Shown one piece after another: positions 17,347 through 24,760 of a DNA stretch of 64,000 nt. Under the pieces are notes generated by a model. The model was not told the origin of the DNA. It saw nothing but the letters and a program-made list of their open reading frames with translations, and did no database searches. Every line of letters begins with the position of its first letter. Position 1 is the stretch's first letter. Origin of the DNA: Pseudomonadota bacterium (GTDB lineage: Bacteria > Pseudomonadota > Alphaproteobacteria > Sphingomonadales > Sphingomonadaceae); assembly GCA_021794525.1 (NCBI GenBank), contig JAJYQP010000006.1:33414-97413 (forward strand), written 5' to 3'. The translations under genes and the position numbers were made by a program.

Positions 17347-18435
17347 GTGGCAAGTTCAGAGTATCTCGACGAGAATGGTTTGTCCGATCCCGGCGCTGCG
17401 TCGTTGGACGATAGCGTCATGAGGTTCCGCCGGACCCATCCCGATGATCAATTTTCCGGGTCGTCGGGAATGCTGTTCGAACAGGCCATGGCGCAGACGC
17501 GCATGGCGGTCTGCCTGACCGACCCTTACCAGCCTGATAATCCCATCGTCTTCGCCAATCGCGCCTTTCGTGCCCTAACCGGTTACGAGGAAGCCGAGGT
17601 TCTTGGCCGCAATTGCCGCTTTCTCCAAGGCCCCGCCAGCGATCCTGGTACTGTGGCCCGCCTGCGCGACGCCATCGCGCGCGAGGACGTGGTCATCGTC
17701 GAGATCGTTAATTACAGGAAGGACGGCACCAGGTTCTGGAACGCGCTTCACGTCGGGCCGATCTATGACGATGCGGGAGGGCTGGTCTATTTCTTCGGCA
17801 GCCAGTGGGACGTTTCCAACCTCCACGCAGCGCGGGCCGGAGAGCAGCACGCCCAGCTCATGGCCCGGGAATTGTCACACCGGATGAAGAATATGTTTTC
17901 GGTGATTTCCGCGATCGTGAACGTCACCGGACGGGCGCGCGGCCTAGAGGACGCCGCCGGCGAGATCACCTCGCGCATCCGCGCTTTGGGCCGTGCGTAT
18001 GATACGACGCTGGAGCAGGGTGCCGCCGGCAGCTTCAGCATCCGCGAAGCGATAACGGCGACGCTGTCCCCCTATGGCGAGCGGATCACGGTGAATGGCC
18101 CCGATATTCGTGCACCTTTCGGCGTCATCTCGGCGCTCAGCCTGATTCTCCACGAACTCGCCGCCAACGCAGGCAAGCATGGGGCGTGGTCGCTACCCGA
18201 TGGAACGGCCTCGCTGTCATGGTCGGGCGATGGAGGAGACCTTCGGATGCATTGGCGGGAAAGCGGCGGTCCCCCACTCCCGGGAACTGAACCCGGACCG
18301 GGATCGGGCACGATGATCACCGATCGCCTTCTGCGCGCCGCGGGAGGGCAAATCCAGCGGACTTGGCGGGCCGATGGGCTGGAAGCAGTCGTGACCCTGC
18401 CGATCCAGGAGGCGGACCTCGCGCGTCATGATTGA
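17347..18435 (+). CDS. LOV-domain HWE-family sensor histidine kinase (blue-light receptor)
   Basis: A 362-residue kinase resembling Erythrobacter litoralis EL346-type LOV-HKs. The LOV core is at about residues 45-160, with the flavin-adduct motif GRNCRFLQG (reactive Cys90), NRAFRALTGY and the ending YFFGSQWDVS. The HWE/HisKA_2 dimer-phosphoacceptor motif ARELSHRMKNMFSVISAIV follows with His178, then a catalytic ATPase domain (LHELAANAGKHG, GTMITDRLLRAAGG). Blue light would form a Cys-flavin adduct and alter autophosphorylation. The start is a GTG at 17347 with a weak ribosome site; an ATG at 17419 would keep both domains. It overlaps the response regulator by 8 bases. Confidence 0.9.
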   Translation: MASSEYLDENGLSDPGAASLDDSVMRFRRTHPDDQFSGSSGMLFEQAMAQTRMAVCLTDPYQPDNPIVFANRAFRALTGYEEAEVLGRNCRFLQGPASDPGTVARLRDAIAREDVVIVEIVNYRKDGTRFWNALHVGPIYDDAGGLVYFFGSQWDVSNLHAARAGEQHAQLMARELSHRMKNMFSVISAIVNVTGRARGLEDAAGEITSRIRALGRAYDTTLEQGAAGSFSIREAITATLSPYGERITVNGPDIRAPFGVISALSLILHELAANAGKHGAWSLPDGTASLSWSGDGGDLRMHWRESGGPPLPGTEPGPGSGTMITDRLLRAAGGQIQRTWRADGLEAVVTLPIQEADLARHD

Positions 18436-18817
18436 CGGCACGATCCTCCTGGTCGAAGACGAACCGCTGATCCTCCTCGATCTCGAATTCGCGATCGAAG
18501 ATATTGGCAGTCAGTTCGTCAGCACCAGCTCGGTTGCGCAGGCCCTTGCCGCCATCGAGCGAGCCGATCCCCCCATCGGCGTGGCGATCCTCGACGTGAA
18601 CCTGGGGCGAGGCCAGACCTGCGAGCCCGTCGCCGACGAATTGCGGCGCCGTGGCATACCGTTCATTCTCCACTCGGGCGATCTCGACCGCCGCGACGAG
18701 ACCATTCGTCGGCTCGGGGCGCGGATCATCGCCAAGCCGACTAGCGCGGAGCGCGTCGTAGACGAGGCTTTCGCCGAGTATCGTCAGTCGGGCGACCCGG
18801 TGACCGTACCCCCTTGA
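18428..18817 (+). CDS. single-domain response regulator, partner of the LOV kinase
   Basis: A 129-residue receiver domain without an output domain. The acidic pocket (VEDEP), phosphoacceptor Asp56 (AILDVNLG) and the switch Lys in IIAKPTS are all present, so it should be phosphorylatable. It overlaps the LOV-HK gene by 8 bases, making it the obvious substrate. Lacking an effector, it probably acts as a phosphate shuttle or sink, or by protein contact, as reported for LOV-HK and HWE-kinase/PhyR-type networks in alphaproteobacteria. No PhyR, NepR or sigma factor gene is in the window. Confidence 0.92.
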   Translation: MIDGTILLVEDEPLILLDLEFAIEDIGSQFVSTSSVAQALAAIERADPPIGVAILDVNLGRGQTCEPVADELRRRGIPFILHSGDLDRRDETIRRLGARIIAKPTSAERVVDEAFAEYRQSGDPVTVPP

Positions 18818-18821
18818 CGGC

Positions 18822-20240
18822 TCAATAGAGCGCCGGGTTGTCCCGCTGCGCAGCGGTCGGGTTGCGTGGACGGAGCAATTGCAGGCGATCCACCCCGCCC
18901 TGTGCGCCGATGCCGCCACCCGTAATGGGCGAGCAACTGCGCCCGGCCAAGAAGTCGAGCGCGACCTTGACCGATGCCTCTTCCGGATCGCCGAGCGGCT
19001 TGGTGAAGCTGTCGTCCGCCACGCATGTTCTCGGCATCACCGATGCGAGCCCGGTGTAATAGTCCCCGCCACCGTCTCGATTGACCGTCCGGAAGGCGAC
19101 CGCGCGCAGGCGGTCGTCGCAGGCGGAGCGGTCGAAGGCATATTGCCCCACCGGCTTGCCGAACGTGTTCCCGCCGACCAGCGCGAGATTGGTGCCGAGG
19201 TAGGGGATGAACGCATTCGCCACGAGCTCGCTCGCGGAGGCCGTGCCCGAGCGGCCGATCACCGCGACCTTGGTCGCGGCCACGGCCTGCGGCTGCGCGG
19301 CGAACAGGTCGGTCGTGTTCTCCGCCGCCTTCGAGGGGCGCAGCGTCGTGCGGGCGAAGACCTGCCCGACCTTGTCCGCCGCCATCAGGTCGCCCAGCAG
19401 CTTCGCCACCGAGACCAGCCCGCCGCCGTTATAGCGCAGGTCGAGGATGATGCGATTGATCCCCGCCGCTTTGAACTGCGCGAAGGCGGTGCGAAGCTGG
19501 TTATTCGCGTCCTCAACGATGAAGGTGCGCAGGTTGATGTATCCGACCGGGCCGGTGCCGTCGTTCAGCACCTTCACGCCGTAGCGGTCGGAGATCGGAT
19601 CGAGCGAATAGTCGGCCTTCGTGATCGCCAGCGTGCGGTCTACCCCTTCCACTGTCCGGAACGCCAGCGTGCGGGTGACGCCCGCGGTGGTCGGCCCGAG
19701 CGCGTCTGAAACCGCGCCCGATCCGCCCGAGGCCATCAGCGAGGCGACGCTCTGCCCGTCGATGGTCAGGAGCTCGGTGCCGCGGTCCATGCCCGCGGCG
19801 AAGGCGGGGGCGGTCTCGAACGCCTCCATCACGAACACGCGGTTGGCGGTCGTATCGTAGGACAGGCGGATGCCGAAGCCAGCGTTGGAGCCGCTGGCGA
19901 TCAGCGCGTTTTCGTCCTTGATCGAGGTGATGTAGCTGAAGCCTCGGTCCTTGGACTGGGCGCGGGCGGGGGCGACGAGTGCGTCGATGTAGTCCTGGAC
20001 ATCGGCGAAGGACGCCGCGTTGACCGACAGGTCGAGCAGGTCGGGGAACAGGTACCATTCGTTCATGGTGTCGCGCACCCACTGTGCGCGTGAGGCGTAG
20101 GTGCAGCCGCTCGCGCCACCACCGCCGCCCGTGCCACCTCCGCCGCCGATCAGGCCGCCCCCGGACCCGCTCCCTGCTCCTCCGCAGGCCGTCAGCGAGA
20201 GCGCGAGGAGAGATGACAAAAGGGTGCGACCGATGGGCAT
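18822..20240 (-). CDS. S41 family peptidase, lipoprotein
   Basis: A 472-residue C-terminal-processing-like peptidase. The ATG at 20240 gives a signal peptide and lipobox (LLALSLTACGG), followed by a Gly/Ser linker. Next come an N-terminal helical part (VRDTMNEWYLFPD), a PDZ-like region (GMDRGTELLTIDGQSV) and the S41 core (INRIILDLRYNGGGLV; IGRSGTASASELVANAF, with the catalytic Ser in SASE). The open frame upstream of 20240 lacks family features and is discarded. It is probably anchored in a membrane, facing the periplasm. It is convergent with the response regulator (4 bases between stops). Confidence 0.9.
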   Translation of the reverse strand: MPIGRTLLSSLLALSLTACGGAGSGSGGGLIGGGGGTGGGGGASGCTYASRAQWVRDTMNEWYLFPDLLDLSVNAASFADVQDYIDALVAPARAQSKDRGFSYITSIKDENALIASGSNAGFGIRLSYDTTANRVFVMEAFETAPAFAAGMDRGTELLTIDGQSVASLMASGGSGAVSDALGPTTAGVTRTLAFRTVEGVDRTLAITKADYSLDPISDRYGVKVLNDGTGPVGYINLRTFIVEDANNQLRTAFAQFKAAGINRIILDLRYNGGGLVSVAKLLGDLMAADKVGQVFARTTLRPSKAAENTTDLFAAQPQAVAATKVAVIGRSGTASASELVANAFIPYLGTNLALVGGNTFGKPVGQYAFDRSACDDRLRAVAFRTVNRDGGGDYYTGLASVMPRTCVADDSFTKPLGDPEEASVKVALDFLAGRSCSPITGGGIGAQGGVDRLQLLRPRNPTAAQRDNPALY

Positions 20241-20517
20241 GGAGTGCGATTCCGCGTTGGTTCCGCCCGGCGTCCGGGGGAGCGCCTGTCTCCGAGCAGG
20301 CTGGTTAACACGGGCTTGACGAGCGGGCCTGCGCGCCAATTCGCGGCGAAATTGCCGGAAATCGACGCATGGTTGCGGATAAAGTGCCCGAAGACCCGGT
20401 TTTCCCTTGGCGAGCGCCCCTTCGCGGGGGCAAGTTGCGCCGGTGGGTTGGGGAGCAGTGAAATGCCGCGGCTCAACGACACGGATACGCAGGCCTGAGA
20501 AGGAAAGGATTACGATC

Positions 20518-20769
20518 ATGGCTGGCAAGAACAACGCGCTCCAGAAACCCGTCAACCTCTCGCCCGAACTCGAGGCGGTGGTGGGCAAGGGTCCGATGAC
20601 CCGCGCGCAGGTGACGTCGAAGGTGTGGGATCACATCAAGGCGAACAAGCTGCAGGACAGCAAGGATAAGCGCATGATCAATCCCGACGCCAAGCTCGGC
20701 GCGGTGATCGGCAAGGATCAAATCTCCATGTTCAAGATGACGGGCGCCGTCTCGAAGCACATGAGCTGA
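20518..20769 (+). CDS. SWIB/MDM2 domain protein
   Basis: An 83-residue protein consisting almost entirely of one SWIB domain: LSPELEAVVGKGPMTRAQVTSKVWDHIKANKLQD, then KRMINPDAKLGAVIGKDQISMFKMTGAVSKH. The ATG at 20518 has AAGGAAAGGA upstream; the longer open frame is not used. Bacterial stand-alone SWIB proteins are small and of unclear function, possibly DNA or chromatin associated as in Chlamydia. A GC-rich hairpin (GGGCGGCG at 20780-20787 with CGCCGCCC at 20811-20818) follows and may stop transcription, but it lacks a T tract. Confidence 0.9.
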   Translation: MAGKNNALQKPVNLSPELEAVVGKGPMTRAQVTSKVWDHIKANKLQDSKDKRMINPDAKLGAVIGKDQISMFKMTGAVSKHMS

Positions 20770-21018
20770 TTTTCCGGAGGGGCGGCGCTTCGCGAACGGC
20801 CACTTCGTGACGCCGCCCGTCCACAAAGCCAGCCAGACCAGGATCGGCTGTGCAAACATTCTCGGGACATGATATTCGAGCCCGAGACCTTGATCCTGAG
20901 CCCCGAGATCCTGATCCTGACGCGCCGTGTCCAGCGCGAAATGACGGATGTTCGCCGGAAAGACGCAGACCGCATCGAGCGCGAGGCCGATCGCAGCCGC
21001 GCGGCGCCATTCGCGCGA

Positions 21019-21132
21019 TCAGCGCTGGAGAAGCGCGGCGGCGGCGCGGGGGAAATAATGATTGCCTTCGACCACCACGGTATCGTCGCTGCGGGCGATT
21101 TCCGTTCCATTCCAGCGTGCTATGACAGTCAC
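21019..21132 (-). pseudogene. truncated DUF427 domain gene
   Basis: A short frame from a GTG at 21132 (GGAG 6 bases upstream) reads MTVIARWNGTEIARSDDTV then VVEGNHYFP, which is the diagnostic N-terminus of DUF427 proteins. It stops after 37 codons. The expected CPWKG core and Trp/Tyr-rich tail are not found in any frame of the next 250 bases. The rest of the 20770-21293 spacer shows only a short tandem repetition (CCGAGA..TGATCCTGA, around 20880-20920) and no other gene. Decay or deletion of a once-complete gene is the simplest reading. Confidence 0.5.
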
Positions 21133-21293
21133 GGCACTCTCCAGATCAGTCGCAGCCACGACCGTCATCCGGCAACAATGTCGACTGTACGAACCAGAAT
21201 GGTTATTCAACCGAATCGGCGTTGCACGTCCGGGCCGCGTCGCTATGCCGCAGGCTAGACCGTGCGACCGCCGCTGGCGAGGGAGATGATGCC

Positions 21294-22565
21294 TTGAGAA
21301 AACTGCCCGTCCTGCTCGCCGCGCTCTGCGCCGCCCTCGCCAGCCCCGTCGCCGCGCAGCGCTCGCCCGAACAGGTGGCGCAGGCCGCGCTCAAGGCCGC
21401 GCCGGTGTGGGACGGCCACAACGACGTGCCCGAGCAGCTGCGCGACCGGTACCAGAACGTCATCGCCGGGTTCGACTTCACCGACAGCAGCAAGGCGCCC
21501 TCCGCAGACGGCGGCCCCGTGGGGATGCACACCGACGTGCCACGCCTGCGCAAGGGGCGCGTCGGGGCGCAGTTCTGGTCGGTCTATGTCTCCGCCAGCC
21601 TGCCCGAGCCGCAGGCGGTGGTCGCCGTGCTCGAGCAGATCGACGTCGCCAAGCGGCTTATCGCGCGCTATCCGAAGGAGCTCGCCTTCGTCACCACGGC
21701 CGACGGTGCGGCGGCGGCGATGAAACAGGGACGGATCGCTTCGTTCATCGGGATGGAAGGCGGCAATTCGATCGGCGAGAGCCTCTCCGTGCTGCGCCAG
21801 ACCTACGACCTCGGCGCGCGCTACCTCACCCTCACCCACTCGAAGACACTGAGCTGGGCCGACAGTTCGACCGATGCACCGAAGCACGACGGCCTCACCG
21901 ATTTCGGTCGCAAGGTCGTGCGCGAGATGAACCGCATCGGGATGCTCGTCGACATCAGCCACGTCAGCGAGGCGACGATGATGGACGTGCTGGACGAGGC
22001 GAAGGCGCCAGTGATCTTCAGCCACTCGGGCGCGCGCGCCATCGACGGTCACCCGCGCAACGTACCCGACAGCGTGCTCGCGCGCCTGCCCGCCAACGGC
22101 GGCGTGGTCATGGCGGTCGCCTACCCGGCCTTTCTGAGCGAGGATTATCGCCAGTGGACCGCCAATGCGGCGGCCGAGGAGGCACGCCTCAAGAGCCTCA
22201 ACCCCGGCGATCCGGCAGTGGTGAAGCGCGCGCTCGCCGCCTGGACCGCCGCGAACCCGCGCCCGAAGGCGACGGTCGGGCAATGGGCCGACCACATCGA
22301 CCACATTAGGAAGGTAGCGGGCATCGATCACATCGGCCTGGGCGGCGATTACGACGGCATGGAGATCGGTCCGGTCGGCGCGGAGGACGTGACCGGCTAC
22401 CCGGTCCTGTTCACCGAGCTCGCCCGCCGCGGCTACACACAGGCGGACCTGGAAAAGATCGCCAATCGCAACATCATGCGCGTGTTGCGCGCGGCGGAAG
22501 CCCATGCGGCAAGCCGCAAGGGCGATGCGCCGATCGAGACGCCCTATGTGGGGGCGGGGGGCTGA
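21294..22565 (+). CDS. membrane dipeptidase (peptidase family M19), exported
   Basis: A 423-residue zinc dipeptidase with a signal peptide (RKLPVLLAALCAALASPVAAQ). The zinc-site motif is WDGHNDVPEQLRDRY. Further ligands come from IGMEGGNSIG (Glu) and the His-containing VDISHVSEATM and VIFSHSGARAI segments; GLGGDYDG follows near the end. The start is a TTG at 21294 with GGGAG 8 bases upstream, since no in-frame ATG precedes the signal peptide closely. It hydrolyses dipeptides, including ones with D-residues, in the periplasm. A second M19 gene lies at 53513. Confidence 0.92.
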   Translation: MRKLPVLLAALCAALASPVAAQRSPEQVAQAALKAAPVWDGHNDVPEQLRDRYQNVIAGFDFTDSSKAPSADGGPVGMHTDVPRLRKGRVGAQFWSVYVSASLPEPQAVVAVLEQIDVAKRLIARYPKELAFVTTADGAAAAMKQGRIASFIGMEGGNSIGESLSVLRQTYDLGARYLTLTHSKTLSWADSSTDAPKHDGLTDFGRKVVREMNRIGMLVDISHVSEATMMDVLDEAKAPVIFSHSGARAIDGHPRNVPDSVLARLPANGGVVMAVAYPAFLSEDYRQWTANAAAEEARLKSLNPGDPAVVKRALAAWTAANPRPKATVGQWADHIDHIRKVAGIDHIGLGGDYDGMEIGPVGAEDVTGYPVLFTELARRGYTQADLEKIANRNIMRVLRAAEAHAASRKGDAPIETPYVGAGG

Positions 22566-22645
22566 GGAGACTAGCGGCGTTCAACCCGGATTGCCGACGC
22601 TGATGACTTGTGGAACAATCTGACGGTTCCGGCGAGGGCTCAGTC

Positions 22646-23098
22646 ATGCAGACGATTTTCCAACTGGTTTCCGCGGCTGCATTGGTCGGAGCGGCGGCAC
22701 CATGCGAGCGACCGACTGAAGCGAATCTTCGAGCCGCTGACTCTGAACAGATGCGCATAATCATCGAGGAAGACGCCAAGGCGCAGGCTGAGTTAATGCA
22801 CCCCAATTATCTGCTCAATGGCCCGGCCAATGTGGTGAAGCGAAAGGCCGAACTCGTGGCGATGCTCGCCCGTGGCGATATTGGCAGCGAGAGATTCGAG
22901 CGCACGGTCGAGGGGGTCGCGATCACTGGTGACGTCGGCATTGTTATGGGGAGCGAGGTTGTGAAACCAAGTCCGAACAGCAATCTTGGCCGCCTTCATC
23001 CCGGCCAGACACTGAAACGGCGATATACGAACGTGTTTTTATGGGAGGACGGGAAGTGGCGATTCCTCGCTAGGCAGGCGAGCATAGTCTCACCGTGA
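22646..23098 (+). CDS. exported NTF2-like (DUF4440-type) protein
   Basis: A 150-residue protein with a signal peptide (MQTIFQLVSAAALVGAAAP) and an NTF2-like fold pattern: a helix with MRIIIEEDAKAQAELMHPNYLLNGP, then ITGDVGIVMGSEV and the terminal strand YTNVFLWEDGKWRFLARQ. The ATG at 22646 follows GAGGG. Family members are diverse (ketosteroid isomerase fold) and the role is unknown. Base composition looks slightly less GC-rich than the neighbours. It follows the dipeptidase with no clear terminator. Confidence 0.75.
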   Translation: MQTIFQLVSAAALVGAAAPCERPTEANLRAADSEQMRIIIEEDAKAQAELMHPNYLLNGPANVVKRKAELVAMLARGDIGSERFERTVEGVAITGDVGIVMGSEVVKPSPNSNLGRLHPGQTLKRRYTNVFLWEDGKWRFLARQASIVSP

Positions 23099-23474
23099 GC
23101 TACCTCTGCGGCCCACCTCACAACCGACCCTCTTGACCGCGCGCCTGCACTGCGATGGTGCATTTCGCCTCGGGCGCAACGCACCTACATCCGGTTGGGC
23201 GTGCAGCACCGGGTACCCGGACTTTCGCACAGCACTTTAGCCTCACACCTTCGTCACCCCCGGCTTGACGCGGAGTCTCGCTTTTCTTTGGGTGGCGCGC
23301 GCGATTGACAGCATTGCGCTGGAAGAAAGCACCGGCCTGGATCGGGTCCGGGCCGACGATGCGGGACGGGCAGGTTTACGAAACTTCGGGTCAGTTTGGC
23401 CGAGCGACCATAAACCGACTTGGACTGACCTGCTGCGCAATCAGCAGCGCGCCGCCAAAACTGCGGCGGCCCTC
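23099..23474. other. intergenic stretch without a gene
   Basis: No frame here resembles a protein. The segment around 23258-23360 (CACCCCCGGCTTGACGCGG; GGATCGGGTCCGGGCC) looks like a degenerate copy of the repeat at 49431-49512. Otherwise nothing is recognised. Confidence 0.5.
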
Positions 23475-23759
23475 TCAGTTCTCGACAACCGGGAGACCGT
23501 TTTCCACCGTCTGCTTGTCCGAAGTCTGCGCCGGGAGCGGCTTGCCGAGATGATCGTCTTTCGGCTCCACCCGAGCGTCCTTGCTGACGTACTCCGCGTC
23601 GGGATCGCTGCGGGTAGCCGCGCCGGTGATCCAGATGATCGACAGCGCGCCGATCGCGAGCAGGGTGCCGATTATCAGAATCCAGCGGACGACGCCCTCC
23701 CTGGACGCGCCGACGGCCTCTTCCTCGCTGACATGAACTTCGTCGCCTTCGCGATGCAT
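23475..23759 (-). CDS. small single-pass membrane protein
   Basis: A 94-residue protein whose ATG at 23759 has a perfect AGGAGG 6 bases upstream. The N-terminus is acidic and cytoplasmic (MHREGDEVHVSEEEAVGASREG), then one helix (VRWILIIGTLLAIGALSIIWI), then a polar tail of about 50 residues. No family recognised; similar short tail-anchored-like proteins are common in this group. It lies downstream of dapD on the same strand, 59 bases from its stop. Confidence 0.7.
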   Translation of the reverse strand: MHREGDEVHVSEEEAVGASREGVVRWILIIGTLLAIGALSIIWITGAATRSDPDAEYVSKDARVEPKDDHLGKPLPAQTSDKQTVENGLPVVEN

Positions 23760-23818
23760 CGGTATCCTCCTGTCGTGCGACCTCAACTATGAACCATGTG
23801 GCGTGTTCCGGCCAAAGG

Positions 23819-24643
23819 TCAATCGCGCAGCAGATCGTTGATCCCCGTCTTGGCGCGCGTGCCTGCATCGACGGTCTTGATGATGACCGCGCAGGCGAGC
23901 GACGGGCCGCCGTTTGCGGCGGGCAGCGTGCCCGGCACGACGACCGAATAGGGCGGCACGCGGCCATAGCTGATCTCGCCCGTGTCGCGGCGGACGATCT
24001 TGGTCGACTGGCTGATGAAGACGCCCATCGCGATGACGCTGCCTTCGCCCACGATCACACCCTCGACGATCTCCGACCGCGCGCCGATGAAGCAATTGTC
24101 TTCGATGATGGTGGGGTTGGCCTGCATCGGTTCGAGCACGCCGCCGATCCCCGCCCCCCCGCTGAGGTGGCAGTGGCTGCCGATCTGCGCGCAACTGCCT
24201 ACCGAGGCCCAGGTATCGACCATCGTCCCCTCGCCCACATAGGCGCCGATATTGACGAAGCTCGGCATCAGGATGCAGCCGGGTGCGATATAGGCTCCGG
24301 CGCGGGCGATCGCGCCGGGGACGACGCGGATGCCTGAGGAGCGGAAGCGCGCCTCGTTCCAGCCGGCGAACTTGCTGGGCACCTTGTCGTAGGCCGGGTG
24401 CCCCGCGCTGCCGCCTTCGACGAGGGCGTTGTCGTTGAGGCGGAAGGACAGCAGCACCGCCTTCTTGAGCCACTGGTTGACGCGCCAGCCGCCTGCGCGG
24501 TCGGGCTCCGCCACCCGCGCGCTGCCGTCATCCAGCATGGCGAGCGCGTCCGCGACGTCACGCGCGACGCCGCTGTCGAGCGCCCCCTCCTCGGCCCGCC
24601 GCTCCCAGGCGGCGTCGATGCGGGCGGCAAGATCCTGCGTCAT
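23819..24643 (-). CDS. dapD: 2,3,4,5-tetrahydropyridine-2,6-dicarboxylate N-succinyltransferase
   Basis: A 274-residue DapD, a trimeric left-handed beta-helix enzyme of lysine and meso-diaminopimelate synthesis. The N-terminal domain has [14 protein letters not shown]. The helix carries hexapeptide runs ([23 protein letters not shown]), [32 protein letters not shown] and the C-terminal [24 protein letters not shown]. The ATG at 24643 yields the normal N-terminus; the in-frame extension to 24706 is rejected. It is divergent from the S8 peptidase gene. Confidence 0.97.
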   Translation of the reverse strand: MTQDLAARIDAAWERRAEEGALDSGVARDVADALAMLDDGSARVAEPDRAGGWRVNQWLKKAVLLSFRLNDNALVEGGSAGHPAYDKVPSKFAGWNEARFRSSGIRVVPGAIARAGAYIAPGCILMPSFVNIGAYVGEGTMVDTWASVGSCAQIGSHCHLSGGAGIGGVLEPMQANPTIIEDNCFIGARSEIVEGVIVGEGSVIAMGVFISQSTKIVRRDTGEISYGRVPPYSVVVPGTLPAANGGPSLACAVIIKTVDAGTRAKTGINDLLRD

Positions 24644-24760
24644 GCGAAAAGTCCTCGAACTCACGGCGGTCGCGGGCCGGTTACGCGGCGTGCGGGCGAG
24701 GGGCAAGTGGGACGATCCGCGTTAAGGATAATGCCAGAAATTCGGCCTTAAAGGGCGGCG

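Noticed and set aside
20780..20818. GC-rich hairpin after the SWIB gene as terminator
   Set aside because: The 8-bp stem is good but the loop is long and no T tract follows, so it is mentioned only with the gene.
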